Notes under the pieces: model-generated
What the model saw: the letters and a program-made list of their open reading frames with translations, nothing else
Told to the model about the DNA's origin: nothing
Database searches by the model: none
Shown here: one piece after another, positions 7,927-15,819 of the stretch
How positions within the stretch are numbered: position 1 is the first letter of the stretch
Layout of the letters: each line of letters opens with the position of its first letter
NCBI RefSeq assembly: GCF_000026145.1
Contig: NC_009445.1
Location: 992,001-1,056,000, forward strand
Length of the DNA: 64,000 nucleotides
Source: Bradyrhizobium sp. ORS 278
GTDB taxonomy: Bacteria; Pseudomonadota; Alphaproteobacteria; Rhizobiales; Xanthobacteraceae
Direction of reading: 5' to 3'
Made by a program: the position numbers and the translations under genes

Positions 7927-9171
7927 ATGAACTTCGATGACACCCCGCACGAGGCCGCGTTTCGCGCCGAGGCGCGTGCCTGGATCGCCGCGAACGCGCC
8001 CAAGCAATACGAGGACGAACTGCGAGCGTCCTCGCTCGGACGCACCGCGCTGAAGAACGCCAACATTCTCGAGGTCGCAAAAGCCTGGCAGAAGAAGAAG
8101 GCCGATGCCGGCTGGGCCTGCCTGCACTGGCCGAAGGAGTATGGCGGCCGCGGCGCCTCGCCGATCGAGCGCGTGATCTGGCAGCAGGAGGAGGGGCCGT
8201 TCGGCAAGCTCTCCGCGATGTTCATCATCGGCCACGGCATGTGCGGCCCGACCGTGATGGCCTATGCCTCCGAGGAGCATAAGCGGCAATACCTGCCGCC
8301 GCTCGCCTCGGGCGAGAAGGTGTGGTGCCAGCTGTTCTCCGAGCCGGCGGGCGGCTCCGACGTCGCCGGCCTTCGCACCCGCGCCGAAAAGCGCGGTGAC
8401 GAGTGGGTGATCAACGGCCAGAAGATCTGGACGTCCGGCGCGCACTATTCCGACTACGGCATCCTGCTGACGCGCACCGATCCGACCGTGCCGAAGCACA
8501 AGGGCCTCACCATGTTCTTCCTGGACATGAAGAGCCCTGGTGTCGAGGTCCGCCCGATCAAGCAGGCGAGCGGGCATTCGGACTTCAACGAGGTCTATTT
8601 CACCGATGTCGTGATCCCGGATTCGCAGCGGCTCGGCGCCGTGAATGACGGCTGGAACGTCGCGCTCACCACCCTGATGAACGAGCGCATGTCGATCGGC
8701 GCCGGTGTTGCCACCGGCTTTCCCGAGCTGTTCGACTTCTGCTCCAACATCATGCTGGACGATCGCCCCGCGATCGAGGACCGCAACGTGCGCTCGAAGC
8801 TGGCGAACTGGGCGGTGAAGGCGAGCGGGCTGAAATACACCAGCATGCGCGCGATCTCGGCGCTGTCCAGGGGCGAGCGTCCGGGGCCGGAGAACTCGAT
8901 CGGCAAGCTGGTCGCGGGCTCGATGGTGCAGGACGTCGCGACCTACGCGCTGGATTTGCAAGGCGCCGCCGGCGTGCTCAGCGGTCCCGAGGCTGATGTC
9001 GCCGGCAAATTCCAGGCGATGCTGCTGCGCGCGCCGGGTACCCGCGTCGAGGGCGGCACCGACGAGATCATGCGCAACATCATCGCCGAGCGCGTGCTCG
9101 GCCTGCCAGGCGACATCCGCGTCGACAAGGACCTGCCGTTCAACCAGGTCCCGACCAAGGGACGCGCGTAG
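7927..9171 (+). CDS. Acyl-CoA dehydrogenase (large subunit type), first tandem copy
   Basis: A 414-residue acyl-CoA dehydrogenase with WPKEYGGRG (about 61-69), the flavin/substrate segment CQLFSEPAGGSDVAGLRTRAE (about 138-158), WVINGQKIWTSGAH (about 160-173) and the C-terminal GGTDEIMRNIIAERVLG (about 378-394). The MCAD-type catalytic Glu position reads Gly, as in many members of this subgroup. The ATG at 7927 follows GAGAGG. The next gene is a paralogue about four-fifths identical by eye with the same start and end, so this is a tandem duplication. Probable role: desaturation of an acyl- or arylacyl-CoA, perhaps with the 375-residue subunit upstream. Confidence 0.92.
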   Translation: MNFDDTPHEAAFRAEARAWIAANAPKQYEDELRASSLGRTALKNANILEVAKAWQKKKADAGWACLHWPKEYGGRGASPIERVIWQQEEGPFGKLSAMFIIGHGMCGPTVMAYASEEHKRQYLPPLASGEKVWCQLFSEPAGGSDVAGLRTRAEKRGDEWVINGQKIWTSGAHYSDYGILLTRTDPTVPKHKGLTMFFLDMKSPGVEVRPIKQASGHSDFNEVYFTDVVIPDSQRLGAVNDGWNVALTTLMNERMSIGAGVATGFPELFDFCSNIMLDDRPAIEDRNVRSKLANWAVKASGLKYTSMRAISALSRGERPGPENSIGKLVAGSMVQDVATYALDLQGAAGVLSGPEADVAGKFQAMLLRAPGTRVEGGTDEIMRNIIAERVLGLPGDIRVDKDLPFNQVPTKGRA

Positions 9172-9181
9172 TAATCAGAGC

Positions 9182-9270
9182 CGTAGGGCGGGTTAGCGCC
9201 GCGTAACCCGCCGATGGCTTAACGAAGCCAGGGATTTGGCGGGTTACGCCTTCGGCTAATCCGCTCTACG
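9182..9270. repeat. Intergenic inverted-repeat element, 'gtagggcgggttagcg' family
   Basis: Arms cgtagggcgggttagcgccg and the imperfect complement ttcggctaatccgctctacg flank inner cgtaacccgcc and ggcgggttacg. Found between the two tandem dehydrogenase genes. Confidence 0.8.
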
Positions 9271-9291
9271 AATACAAGTGAGGGCTGAGGC

Positions 9292-10539
9292 ATGAACTTC
9301 GACGACACCCCGCAGGAAGCCGCCTTTCGCGAGACCGCGCGCGCCTGGGTCGCGGCGAATGCGCCGAAGGAGCTGGAGGTGGAGCTTGCGAGCTCCTCGC
9401 TCGGACGCATTCGGCTGAAGCACGCCGACATCGTCGAGGTCGGCAAGGCCTGGCAGAAGAAGAAGTCCGACGCCGGCTGGGCCTGCCTGCACTGGCCGAA
9501 GGAGTATGGCGGCCGCGGCGCGACGCCGATCGAGCGGGTGATCTGGCAGCAGGAGGAGGGCGTCTACGGCAAGCTGACGCAGCCGTTTCAGATCGGCGAG
9601 GGCATGTGCGGCCCGACCGTGATGGCCTATGGCAGCGAAGAGCACAAGCGCCGCTATCTGCCGAAGCTCGCCTCGGGCGAGGAGATCTGGTGCCAGCTGT
9701 TCTCCGAGCCGGCCGGCGGTTCGGACGTTGCGGGCCTGCGCACCCGCGCCGAGAAGCGCGGCGACGACTGGGTCATCAACGGCCAGAAGATCTGGACGTC
9801 CGGCGCGCATTACTCCGACTACGGCCTCTTGATCACGCGCACCGATCCCAACGTGCCGAAGCACAAGGGGCTCACGATGTTCTTCCTGGACATGAAGAGC
9901 CCCGGCGTCGAGGTCCGCCCGATCAAGCAGGCCAACGGCATGCAGGAGTTCAACGAGGTCTATTTCACCGACGTCGTGATTCCGGACTCGCAGCGCCTCG
10001 GAGCGGTCGGCGACGGCTGGAACGTATCGCTGACCACCTTGATGAACGAGCGCATGTCGATCGGCGCGCGGCTCGCCACCGGCTTCCCCGAGATGTTCGA
10101 GTTCTGCGCCAACCTGATGACCGACAACGGTCTCGCCATCGACGATCGCGCCACGCGCTCCAGGCTCGCGTCGTGGGCGGTGAAGGCGAGCGGACTGAAA
10201 TATACGAGCTACCGCGCGATCTCGGCGCTGTCCAAAGGCGATCGGCCGGGGCCAGAAAATTCGATCGGCAAGCTGGTCGCCGGCGTCATGCTGCAGGACA
10301 TCGCGACCTACGCGATGGACCTCGAAGGCGCGGCCGGCGTGCTCACCGGTGCGGACGAGGCGGAGACGCAGGGACAGTTCCAGCAGATGCTGCTGACGTC
10401 GCCCTCGATGCGCATCGCCGGCGGCACCGACGAGATCCTGCGCAACATCATCGCCGAGCGCGTGCTCGGCCTGCCCGGCGATATCCGCGTCGACAAGGAT
10501 GTGCCGTTCAACAAGGTCCCGACCAAGGGACGTAGTTAG
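9292..10539 (+). CDS. Acyl-CoA dehydrogenase (large subunit type), second tandem copy
   Basis: A 415-residue paralogue of the preceding gene, with the same motif order: WPKEYGGRG, CQLFSEPAGGSDVAGLRT, NGQKIWTSGAHYSDYG and GGTDEILRNIIAERVLG. Differences cluster in the segment after GGRGA and in the region around residues 260-300, where the substrate pocket would be expected, so the copies may have diverged in specificity. The C-termini are nearly identical (VPTKGR). It is the third dehydrogenase in a row on this strand. Each gene is separated by an inverted-repeat element, so it is unclear whether all three share one transcript. Confidence 0.92.
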   Translation: MNFDDTPQEAAFRETARAWVAANAPKELEVELASSSLGRIRLKHADIVEVGKAWQKKKSDAGWACLHWPKEYGGRGATPIERVIWQQEEGVYGKLTQPFQIGEGMCGPTVMAYGSEEHKRRYLPKLASGEEIWCQLFSEPAGGSDVAGLRTRAEKRGDDWVINGQKIWTSGAHYSDYGLLITRTDPNVPKHKGLTMFFLDMKSPGVEVRPIKQANGMQEFNEVYFTDVVIPDSQRLGAVGDGWNVSLTTLMNERMSIGARLATGFPEMFEFCANLMTDNGLAIDDRATRSRLASWAVKASGLKYTSYRAISALSKGDRPGPENSIGKLVAGVMLQDIATYAMDLEGAAGVLTGADEAETQGQFQQMLLTSPSMRIAGGTDEILRNIIAERVLGLPGDIRVDKDVPFNKVPTKGRS

Positions 10540-10540
10540 A

Positions 10541-10640
10541 CCCTCATCCTGAGGAACTGCGCAGCAGCGTCTCGAAGGATGAGGCCCGCGATGTGGCCTC
10601 ATGGTTCGAGACGGCGCTGCGCGCCTCCTCACCATGAGGG
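10541..10640. repeat. Intergenic inverted-repeat element, 'ccctcatcctgagg' family
   Basis: Arms ccctcatcctgagg... and ...cctcaccatgagggg, with internal gtctcgaaggatgaggcc and ggcctcatggttcgagac complements, form a nested palindrome between the dehydrogenase and the nitroreductase. Only copy of this family noticed in the window. Confidence 0.75.
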
Positions 10641-10664
10641 GTAGGATCGACGAGAGCCAGTCAG

Positions 10665-11369
10665 ATGGAAGCGAAAGCCGTGGCCGCCTACCCAGACCTG
10701 ATCTCCACCCTCGAACACCTCATGGCCGCGCGGTTCTCCTGCCGCAGCTTTCGCGCCGAGCCGGTGCCGCGGCCGACGATCGAGCGCATCCTGACGGCCG
10801 CGCAGACAACCGCGTCCTGGTGCAACAGCCAGCCCTGGCGCGTGGAGATCACCTCGGGAGCCGCGACCGAGGCGTTTCGCAAGATCATGTATGCGGCCGC
10901 GTCAAGCGGCAAGCCGCCGTCGGGCGATTTCCCGTTTCCGCGCGAATACAACGGCGTCTATCTCGACCGGCGCCGGGAGAGCGGTTTCCAGCTCTACAAC
11001 GCGCTCGGGATCGAGCGCGGCGACAAGGCCGGCTATGCGCGGCAGGCGCTGGAGAACTATAATCTGTTCGGCGCTCCGCATGTCGCGATCATCCATAGCG
11101 ACGAGGCGCTCGGCACCTACGGTGCGATCGACTGCGGCGGCTATGTCACGAGTTTCATGCTGGCGGCGCAGGCGCTCGGCATCGCCACCGTGCCGCAGGC
11201 GGCACTCGCGTTTCACTCCGATCTGGTCCGTCAGCATTTCGGCCTCGGTGACGATCGCAAGGTGGTCTGTGGCATCTCGTTCGGCTATCCGGACCTCGCC
11301 CATCAAGCGAACTCCTATCGGACCAGCCGCGCCGCCATCGCCGACACGGTCCGTTTCGTCGATGAATAG
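10665..11369 (+). CDS. Nitroreductase-family flavoprotein
   Basis: A 234-residue nitroreductase-like protein. N-terminal MAARFSCRSFRAEPV (about 20-34) contains the FMN-phosphate-binding Arg-x-Ser-x-Arg-type motif. TTASWCNSQPWR (about 47-58) matches the family's P-S-x-x-N-x-Q-P-W segment. GALGIATVPQAAL-type residues (about 169-180) and the C-terminal GISFGYPD (about 207-214) are typical. Family members use FMN and NAD(P)H to reduce nitro groups, quinones or enones. It is the last gene of the plus-strand island, after an inverted-repeat element. Its link to the CoA pathway is positional only. Confidence 0.88.
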   Translation: MEAKAVAAYPDLISTLEHLMAARFSCRSFRAEPVPRPTIERILTAAQTTASWCNSQPWRVEITSGAATEAFRKIMYAAASSGKPPSGDFPFPREYNGVYLDRRRESGFQLYNALGIERGDKAGYARQALENYNLFGAPHVAIIHSDEALGTYGAIDCGGYVTSFMLAAQALGIATVPQAALAFHSDLVRQHFGLGDDRKVVCGISFGYPDLAHQANSYRTSRAAIADTVRFVDE

Positions 11370-11826
11370 GCGCGTCTTGTGGAAACGAGTTCCGATGGAG
11401 AGAACCGAACGCGTCATCTTCGTTGCGGCCGCAGTCTGCGGCATCAAGGCGCGCATCGAGCTGAATGATGAATAACTGTTTCTGTCGAGTGGTCGGGATC
11501 GTCGAGGACGGGGCCCTTCAATTGAGGCCGCTCGATGTGGCCGCGCGCGCTTCATTGGATTGTGCGGTGTGAAGCGGCTCTGAAATCACTGCTTTGCCAT
11601 TCGACCATCGATCCGACTTTCAGCATTCATGACTAATGACTGCTGTTCGATGGCTTTGGCGCGCATTTTTCCTTGAGTTCGTGGGCTTCGAGCAATGATA
11701 TTGACAAAATCCTTTCCAACATTTTGAGTTGCATGGCGCGAGCGTCTACGATGCAGAATTGCAGACGCTCGATGATCTTCTCGAGTGAAGGTTCCGTCAC
11801 GGCTCAAAACCTGAAGTGTGTCAGCG
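11370..11826. other. Gene-poor, AT-richer spacer downstream of the nitroreductase
   Basis: About 460 bp with lower GC than its surroundings. A 26-codon open frame starts at 11395 (MERTERVIF) and an 88-codon frame runs on the minus strand from 11852, but neither has a convincing ribosome site or recognisable motif. No repeat element, tRNA or clear terminator was seen. It could hold a small RNA, but nothing specific supports that. Confidence 0.4.
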
Positions 11827-12012
11827 ATGGATTCCATGAACACGCCGTCCAACCTCTATGCCCTCGAGGTCGACGAGGCGACGCTCCTCGGTCACCGCCT
11901 CTTGAAGGCGTTCCATAGGCTCAGGCTGACGCGGCACCGGGAGCAGATCATTGCGCTGGCTGAACGGCTGGCGGAAGATGAAGAAAGATATCCGGCAGGG
12001 CCTGGCGGCTGA
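11827..12012 (+). CDS. Possible small protein (61 aa)
   Basis: A small frame coding for a hydrophilic, probably helical peptide (…LGHRLLKAFHRLRLTRHREQIIALAERLAEDEERYP…). It ends 65 bp inside the 3' end of the convergent LuxI gene. Composition is protein-like (Leu/Arg/Glu helix), but the ribosome site is weak; an alternative ATG is at 11836. It was not recognised as any family. The overlap with luxI makes it uncertain. Confidence 0.35.
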   Translation: MDSMNTPSNLYALEVDEATLLGHRLLKAFHRLRLTRHREQIIALAERLAEDEERYPAGPGG

Positions 12013-12631
12013 CCTCTTCGAGTCCCTGCCATGTCAGCGTCGGCCGCGTCAGACCGATCTGAGTGCATAACGACTTCCACGTCGTCTCGTCGCAATCGAC
12101 CAGGACCGCCAGCACCGACATCCCGTCCATGATGTGGGGGACACCCAAAGGCCTCGCTTTCCAGCCACACTTTTCGAACCGTGGCAGCCACCAGCTCTCC
12201 AGCACGATCGAGAAGCCGGTGAGGCCGATGGAGATGCCGTACTCCATGATGGCGGTCAGCAGCAGCATGTCGATGCGCGGCCCGGCATGCTCGCCGCGTC
12301 GCTCCGGGATTACGAAGATGCGTGACAGCTCATACACGTCCGGCCGCTGAACCGGGCCGCGCAGATTGAGATATGGAAAGATGTCGCTCATCAGCGTCGG
12401 CAGCACCGTCGGCACGGCGCGCATCGAGCCGATCAACTGACCGTTGTCGATGCAGAACAGATAGACGGCATCCTCGGTATCGAACTGGTCGATCTCACGT
12501 CCGTCCGGACGATCGAGATCCATCCACTTGCGCTGCTTGACGTAGATCTCGTGACGCAGCCTGTAATAGGGATCGAAATATTTTTCGTAGAGCGCGCGAT
12601 TATCTTTTCGAACGACATGAATCTCAGGCAT
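11948..12631 (-). CDS. LuxI-family N-acyl-homoserine lactone synthase
   Basis: A 227-residue autoinducer synthase. The conserved LuxI positions are recognisable: Arg26 in YRLRHEIY (Tyr30 replaces the usual Phe), Trp36 in RKWMDLD, Asp48 and Asp51 in EIDQFD, Arg71 in GSMRAV, and Glu101/Arg104 in YELSRI. It should join S-adenosylmethionine to an acyl donor to form an acyl- or aryl-homoserine lactone. In Bradyrhizobium and Rhodopseudomonas, BjaI, BraI and RpaI use CoA thioesters (isovaleryl, cinnamoyl, p-coumaroyl) rather than acyl-ACP; membership of that group is inferred from host type and neighbourhood, not proven. The gene follows its LuxR receptor by 82 bp on the same strand. Its Shine-Dalgarno lies in a predicted stem (12634-12666). 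Confidence 0.92.
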   Translation of the reverse strand: MPEIHVVRKDNRALYEKYFDPYYRLRHEIYVKQRKWMDLDRPDGREIDQFDTEDAVYLFCIDNGQLIGSMRAVPTVLPTLMSDIFPYLNLRGPVQRPDVYELSRIFVIPERRGEHAGPRIDMLLLTAIMEYGISIGLTGFSIVLESWWLPRFEKCGWKARPLGVPHIMDGMSVLAVLVDCDETTWKSLCTQIGLTRPTLTWQGLEEVSRQALPDIFLHLPPAVQPAQ

Positions 12632-12633
12632 CG

Positions 12634-12666
12634 AAACCCCCGGTCGTCTGAATCAACTTGGGGTTT
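12634..12666 (-). promoter_or_regulatory. Predicted hairpin sequestering the luxI ribosome-binding site
   Basis: Read on the minus strand, AAACCCC, a 19-nt loop and GGGGTTT form a perfect 7-bp stem ending 2 nt before the luxI ATG. The G-run of the 3' arm is the only Shine-Dalgarno candidate, so folding would mask it. A purely transcriptional role as a dyad is possible, but the spacing is larger than a 20-bp lux box. Confidence 0.45.
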
Positions 12667-12713
12667 GGAATTTGCCGATGTACTCGAAATGATCCAGTGG
12701 GAGAAAAGCCAGA

Positions 12714-13448
12714 TCAGATCGAGATCTCGCCGTTGACAAGAGCGGTCGCAACGGTCGCCGTCTTGTTCTTGGTCGCGAGCTTGCGCTGCGCCTCTTCGAG
12801 GTGCCAGCGAACGTTGCGCTCAGAGACGCCCAGAATGCGCGCCGTCTCCCATGCCGTCTTGCCGCGCGCCGCCCAGCTCAGCACCTCGGCCTCGATCCGC
12901 GACAGGCGGCGACCCGGGTTGCCCGCGGTCGCGCGGGCCAGCGCGCGCAGCCGCGAATGCGTGAAGATGCTGATCAGGTGCAGCGCGCCGCGGGCGTCGG
13001 GCGCGAGATTGGGGTGCTCGCCGGCGATGCTGACGGCGCCGACCGCATCGTCATAATGGATCGGCACGCAGAAACCTTCGTTCAATCGGAAATCGCGCGC
13101 CCGCATCATGACCTCATGCGCACCCGGATCGTCCTCGCGGTCATAGGGCACTTCGGACCAGGCGAACGGATTCAGCGTCGACACGCAGTGCCGCGGAATC
13201 GGATCGCAGCGGTGAAACTGCTCCCGGGCATACATCTCGAACCACTCCCGCGGCCAGCCATTGGCCAGGATCGTCTGCTGCAGCGATTGGCCCGGCGCCG
13301 GCACGCCCGCCATGATGTAGGCATGGAAGCCCAGATCGCAGATCATCTTCTCGAATTGGGTAATCACGCTCGCGCTGGTCTTCGACGCTTCGATCGCATC
13401 GACGTAGTCCAGAGCCCGCCGGCCCCAATACGCGTCTATCACTTGCAT
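12714..13448 (-). CDS. LuxR-family quorum-sensing transcriptional regulator
   Basis: A 244-residue regulator. The N-terminal autoinducer-binding domain shows the conserved ligand residues in order: Trp-x-x-x-Tyr in EWFEMY (about 75-80), Asp-Pro in CDPI (about 88-91) and the later Trp in FAWSE (about 106). The C-terminal GerE helix-turn-helix is RRLSRIEAEVLSWAARGKTAWETARILGV followed by SERNVRWHL. The ATG at 13448 follows GGAG at 8 nt; the frame stays open further upstream without ribosome sites. It lies directly upstream of luxI on the same strand, so it is the cognate receptor. The C-terminal region matches BjaR/RpaR-type receptors in general layout. Confidence 0.92.
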   Translation of the reverse strand: MQVIDAYWGRRALDYVDAIEASKTSASVITQFEKMICDLGFHAYIMAGVPAPGQSLQQTILANGWPREWFEMYAREQFHRCDPIPRHCVSTLNPFAWSEVPYDREDDPGAHEVMMRARDFRLNEGFCVPIHYDDAVGAVSIAGEHPNLAPDARGALHLISIFTHSRLRALARATAGNPGRRLSRIEAEVLSWAARGKTAWETARILGVSERNVRWHLEEAQRKLATKNKTATVATALVNGEISI

Positions 13449-13605
13449 GTGAGAGTCTCCGCCCAAAGCCAAGCTAGCCACGGACAAAAGGCTGTCAACC
13501 GCAAATTGGAGCTTTAGGTCGATAGTTCGTTGAACGTGTGGCGGAACACCGGCTGCATACCGCGGGATGCATGCAATCCTGATCGGACAGATCGCTGCAT
13601 TGCCG

Positions 13606-14403
13606 TCAAAACCGCGGTGCCCTTTTTTCTGCAAACGATTTCATGCCCTCCTGGATCTCCGATCCGCTCAGGCTGTCCTGATGTCTGCGGCGAGCCGCCG
13701 CATCGTCCAGCATGCCGCGGGCAAACTCGTTGATCGCGCGCTTCATGCCGCGCATCGCGGCCGGCGCGTTGCCGGCCAGCAGCGCAGCTAATCGTTCGAC
13801 CTCGGCATCGAGCGCGTCGGCCGCCACCATGCCGGTGAGGTAGCCGATCCGCAGCATTTCGGCGGCGCCGATCTTCTCGGCGGTGAGAAAGAGGTGCTTG
13901 GCATTATCGACGCCAAGGCGGGAGACGTAACGCTTGATGCCGTTCGGGTAGTAGTGCAGCCCGAGCCGCGCGGCCGGCATGAACATTTCTGCGGTGTCGA
14001 CTCCGATCCGGAAATCGCATGCCAGCGCGAGGTCGGTCGACCCGCCATAGACACCGCCATTGAGCCGGCAGATCGTCGGCAGCGCCAGGTCCTCCAGCCG
14101 GTCCACGACCGCTTCGAACGATGGGCCCGCGCCACCTGCCGGGCTGGTCTCCGGCCCGCCCCCGATCGCGCCGAGATCGAAACCGGCGCTGAACGCGCGC
14201 CCGGTCCCGGTCAGGACGAGCACGCGCAATCCGGCGTCGGCTTCGACGCGGTCGAACAGCGCCATCAACGCGCCGAGGTCCTCGGGCTGCAGGCGGTTGA
14301 GATGGCGCGGCCGGTTGAGCCGGATGGTGGCGCGCGGCCCTTCGATCGTCAGAACCGGCGTGCTTGGCGCATCGCCACCTTGGCTGCTCGGTCCGTCGGT
14401 CAT
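13606..14403 (-). CDS. Crotonase-family protein lacking canonical catalytic glutamates
   Basis: A 265-residue enoyl-CoA hydratase/isomerase homologue. It has the oxyanion-hole segments FSAGFDLGAI (about 71-80) and GGVYGGSTDLALACDFRIG (about 116-134). At the positions of the two catalytic glutamates of enoyl-CoA hydratase it reads PAARLGLHYYP and AKHLFLTA, so neither Glu is present. Ordinary hydration is unlikely; another crotonase-fold reaction (isomerisation, hydrolysis, C-C cleavage) or CoA-ester binding is possible. Its ATG overlaps the stop of the ion channel gene (ATGA), so the two are translationally coupled, and luxR follows 157 bp downstream on the same strand. The C-terminus (EIQEGMKSFAEKRAPRF) is a normal crotonase ending. 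Confidence 0.85.
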   Translation of the reverse strand: MTDGPSSQGGDAPSTPVLTIEGPRATIRLNRPRHLNRLQPEDLGALMALFDRVEADAGLRVLVLTGTGRAFSAGFDLGAIGGGPETSPAGGAGPSFEAVVDRLEDLALPTICRLNGGVYGGSTDLALACDFRIGVDTAEMFMPAARLGLHYYPNGIKRYVSRLGVDNAKHLFLTAEKIGAAEMLRIGYLTGMVAADALDAEVERLAALLAGNAPAAMRGMKRAINEFARGMLDDAAARRRHQDSLSGSEIQEGMKSFAEKRAPRF

Positions 14404-15515
14404 GTCCTGTTCTCCAAGGTTCGGCGCACGGCCTCGGCATCGATGCTCTGCGCCAGATCGGGGTGGCGTGCCATCAGCACGCGAAAATCGACGAGATCGA
14501 GCACCAGCAGCTTCGACAGGCTGGTGGTGACGATGTTGGCTGAGCGCAGATTATTCCCGAGCAGCGCCATCTCGCCGAAGAACGCGCCCTCGCCGAGGCG
14601 GATCTTCTTGGTGGGCAGGTCGACCTCGACCTCCCCGGCGGCAATGAAATACATGCAGTCGCCGGGCTCGCCCTTGCGGATCACGGTGGCGCGCGGCGGC
14701 AGGTCGATGGTGCGCAGCATCTGGGTCACGTCGGCGATGGTCGCTGGGCCGAGGCTGGCGAAGAACGGCACCCGGCCGACCAGCTCCCACGTCTTGAGGA
14801 AATTGTCGCGCCGGGTCTCGTCGGCGAAGCTGGTGGCCAGGATACCGGTCCACAGGCCGAACACGCCGAGGCCCGAGATCATCACCATCGACGCCACGAG
14901 CCGCCCCAGCGGCGTGACCGGTACCACGTCGCCATAGCCGGTCGTGGTGAGGGTCACGACGGCCCACCACATCGCGGAGGGGATGTTGCCGAATGTGGCG
15001 GGCTGGTCGTCATGCTCCAGCGCATATTCGGCGACGGAGCCGAGAAACAGCACCAGCAGGAACAGCACCAGCACCGCCAGCAGCGGACGTGCCTGCACCA
15101 CCATCACCCGCCGCAGCCGACGCAGGCCGGGAACGCCGGGAACGACCTTGAGCGCCCAGGTGAACGCCAGCAGCCAGGCCGAGCGCGGCTCGACGCCGGC
15201 GATCAGGGCCGTGGGAACGGCGACCGTGCAGGCGGTGTCGACCAGGCCGCGCCCCGAGGTGAGATAGGCGATGACCCGGTGCATGCGGGCCGCCGCCTGA
15301 ACCCGCACCGCCCATTCGGCGACGAAGAAGGCAAGGCACCCCCATAACAGGGCATAGATCCACCGCTGCGCCGCTGCATAGGTCGCGTCGAGCGTCAGCA
15401 GCACCATGGCGGTCGTGCCGAGGAGCATCGCCGCGTAGGCCGCGCCGGTCATGTCGCGTCCGGCCGTGGCTGCAACGAACCTCGCCAGGGCAGGAGGTAA
15501 CGACGATTTGGCCAT
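14400..15515 (-). CDS. Cyclic-nucleotide-gated potassium channel (MloK1-like)
   Basis: A 371-residue membrane protein with several hydrophobic helices (about residues 20-190), a pore loop with the potassium filter TTTGYGD (near 210), an S6-like helix (VASMVMISGLGVFGLWTGIL) and a C-terminal cyclic-nucleotide-binding domain (about 245-365) with GEGAFFGEMALLG and, after it, LRSANIVTT in the phosphate-binding cassette. The design and length match the rhizobial channel MloK1 (about 355 residues), which is gated by cAMP and lacks a C-linker. The Met at 15513-15515 was chosen because it directly precedes the first helix; the ribosome site is weak and the frame is open to 15707. It is coupled by an ATGA overlap to the crotonase. 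Confidence 0.88.
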   Translation of the reverse strand: MAKSSLPPALARFVAATAGRDMTGAAYAAMLLGTTAMVLLTLDATYAAAQRWIYALLWGCLAFFVAEWAVRVQAAARMHRVIAYLTSGRGLVDTACTVAVPTALIAGVEPRSAWLLAFTWALKVVPGVPGLRRLRRVMVVQARPLLAVLVLFLLVLFLGSVAEYALEHDDQPATFGNIPSAMWWAVVTLTTTGYGDVVPVTPLGRLVASMVMISGLGVFGLWTGILATSFADETRRDNFLKTWELVGRVPFFASLGPATIADVTQMLRTIDLPPRATVIRKGEPGDCMYFIAAGEVEVDLPTKKIRLGEGAFFGEMALLGNNLRSANIVTTSLSKLLVLDLVDFRVLMARHPDLAQSIDAEAVRRTLENRT

Positions 15516-15819
15516 GGGAGAGCTGGCGCCTTTGGCTGAGGAGTCCGGGGAGGGGCGGTGCCGGCAAAGTGCCCCGATCGGGGAACCTCCGTCAACGATG
15601 CCGGAGAGCTCGCGCCACGGGCTTCGTCGGGCCGTTCGCCTGTCGGATCTGGTCGGCCGCTCTGCTCCGACGGGAATTTTGCGCGCCCCGCTCAAATACC
15701 GGTTCAATCGTCGTCTGTTCGCCGTATATCAAAACCGGGCGCGGACACGCTAAATTGGGCAAGAAACGGCCGAACGCGCGTTCGCCCGTCCGAGCAGCAA
15801 AGGGTCTGGTTGATCCCCG

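Noticed and set aside
11586..11852. 88-codon minus-strand frame near luxI
   Set aside because: No motif, no ribosome site and antisense to weak frames; could be chance.
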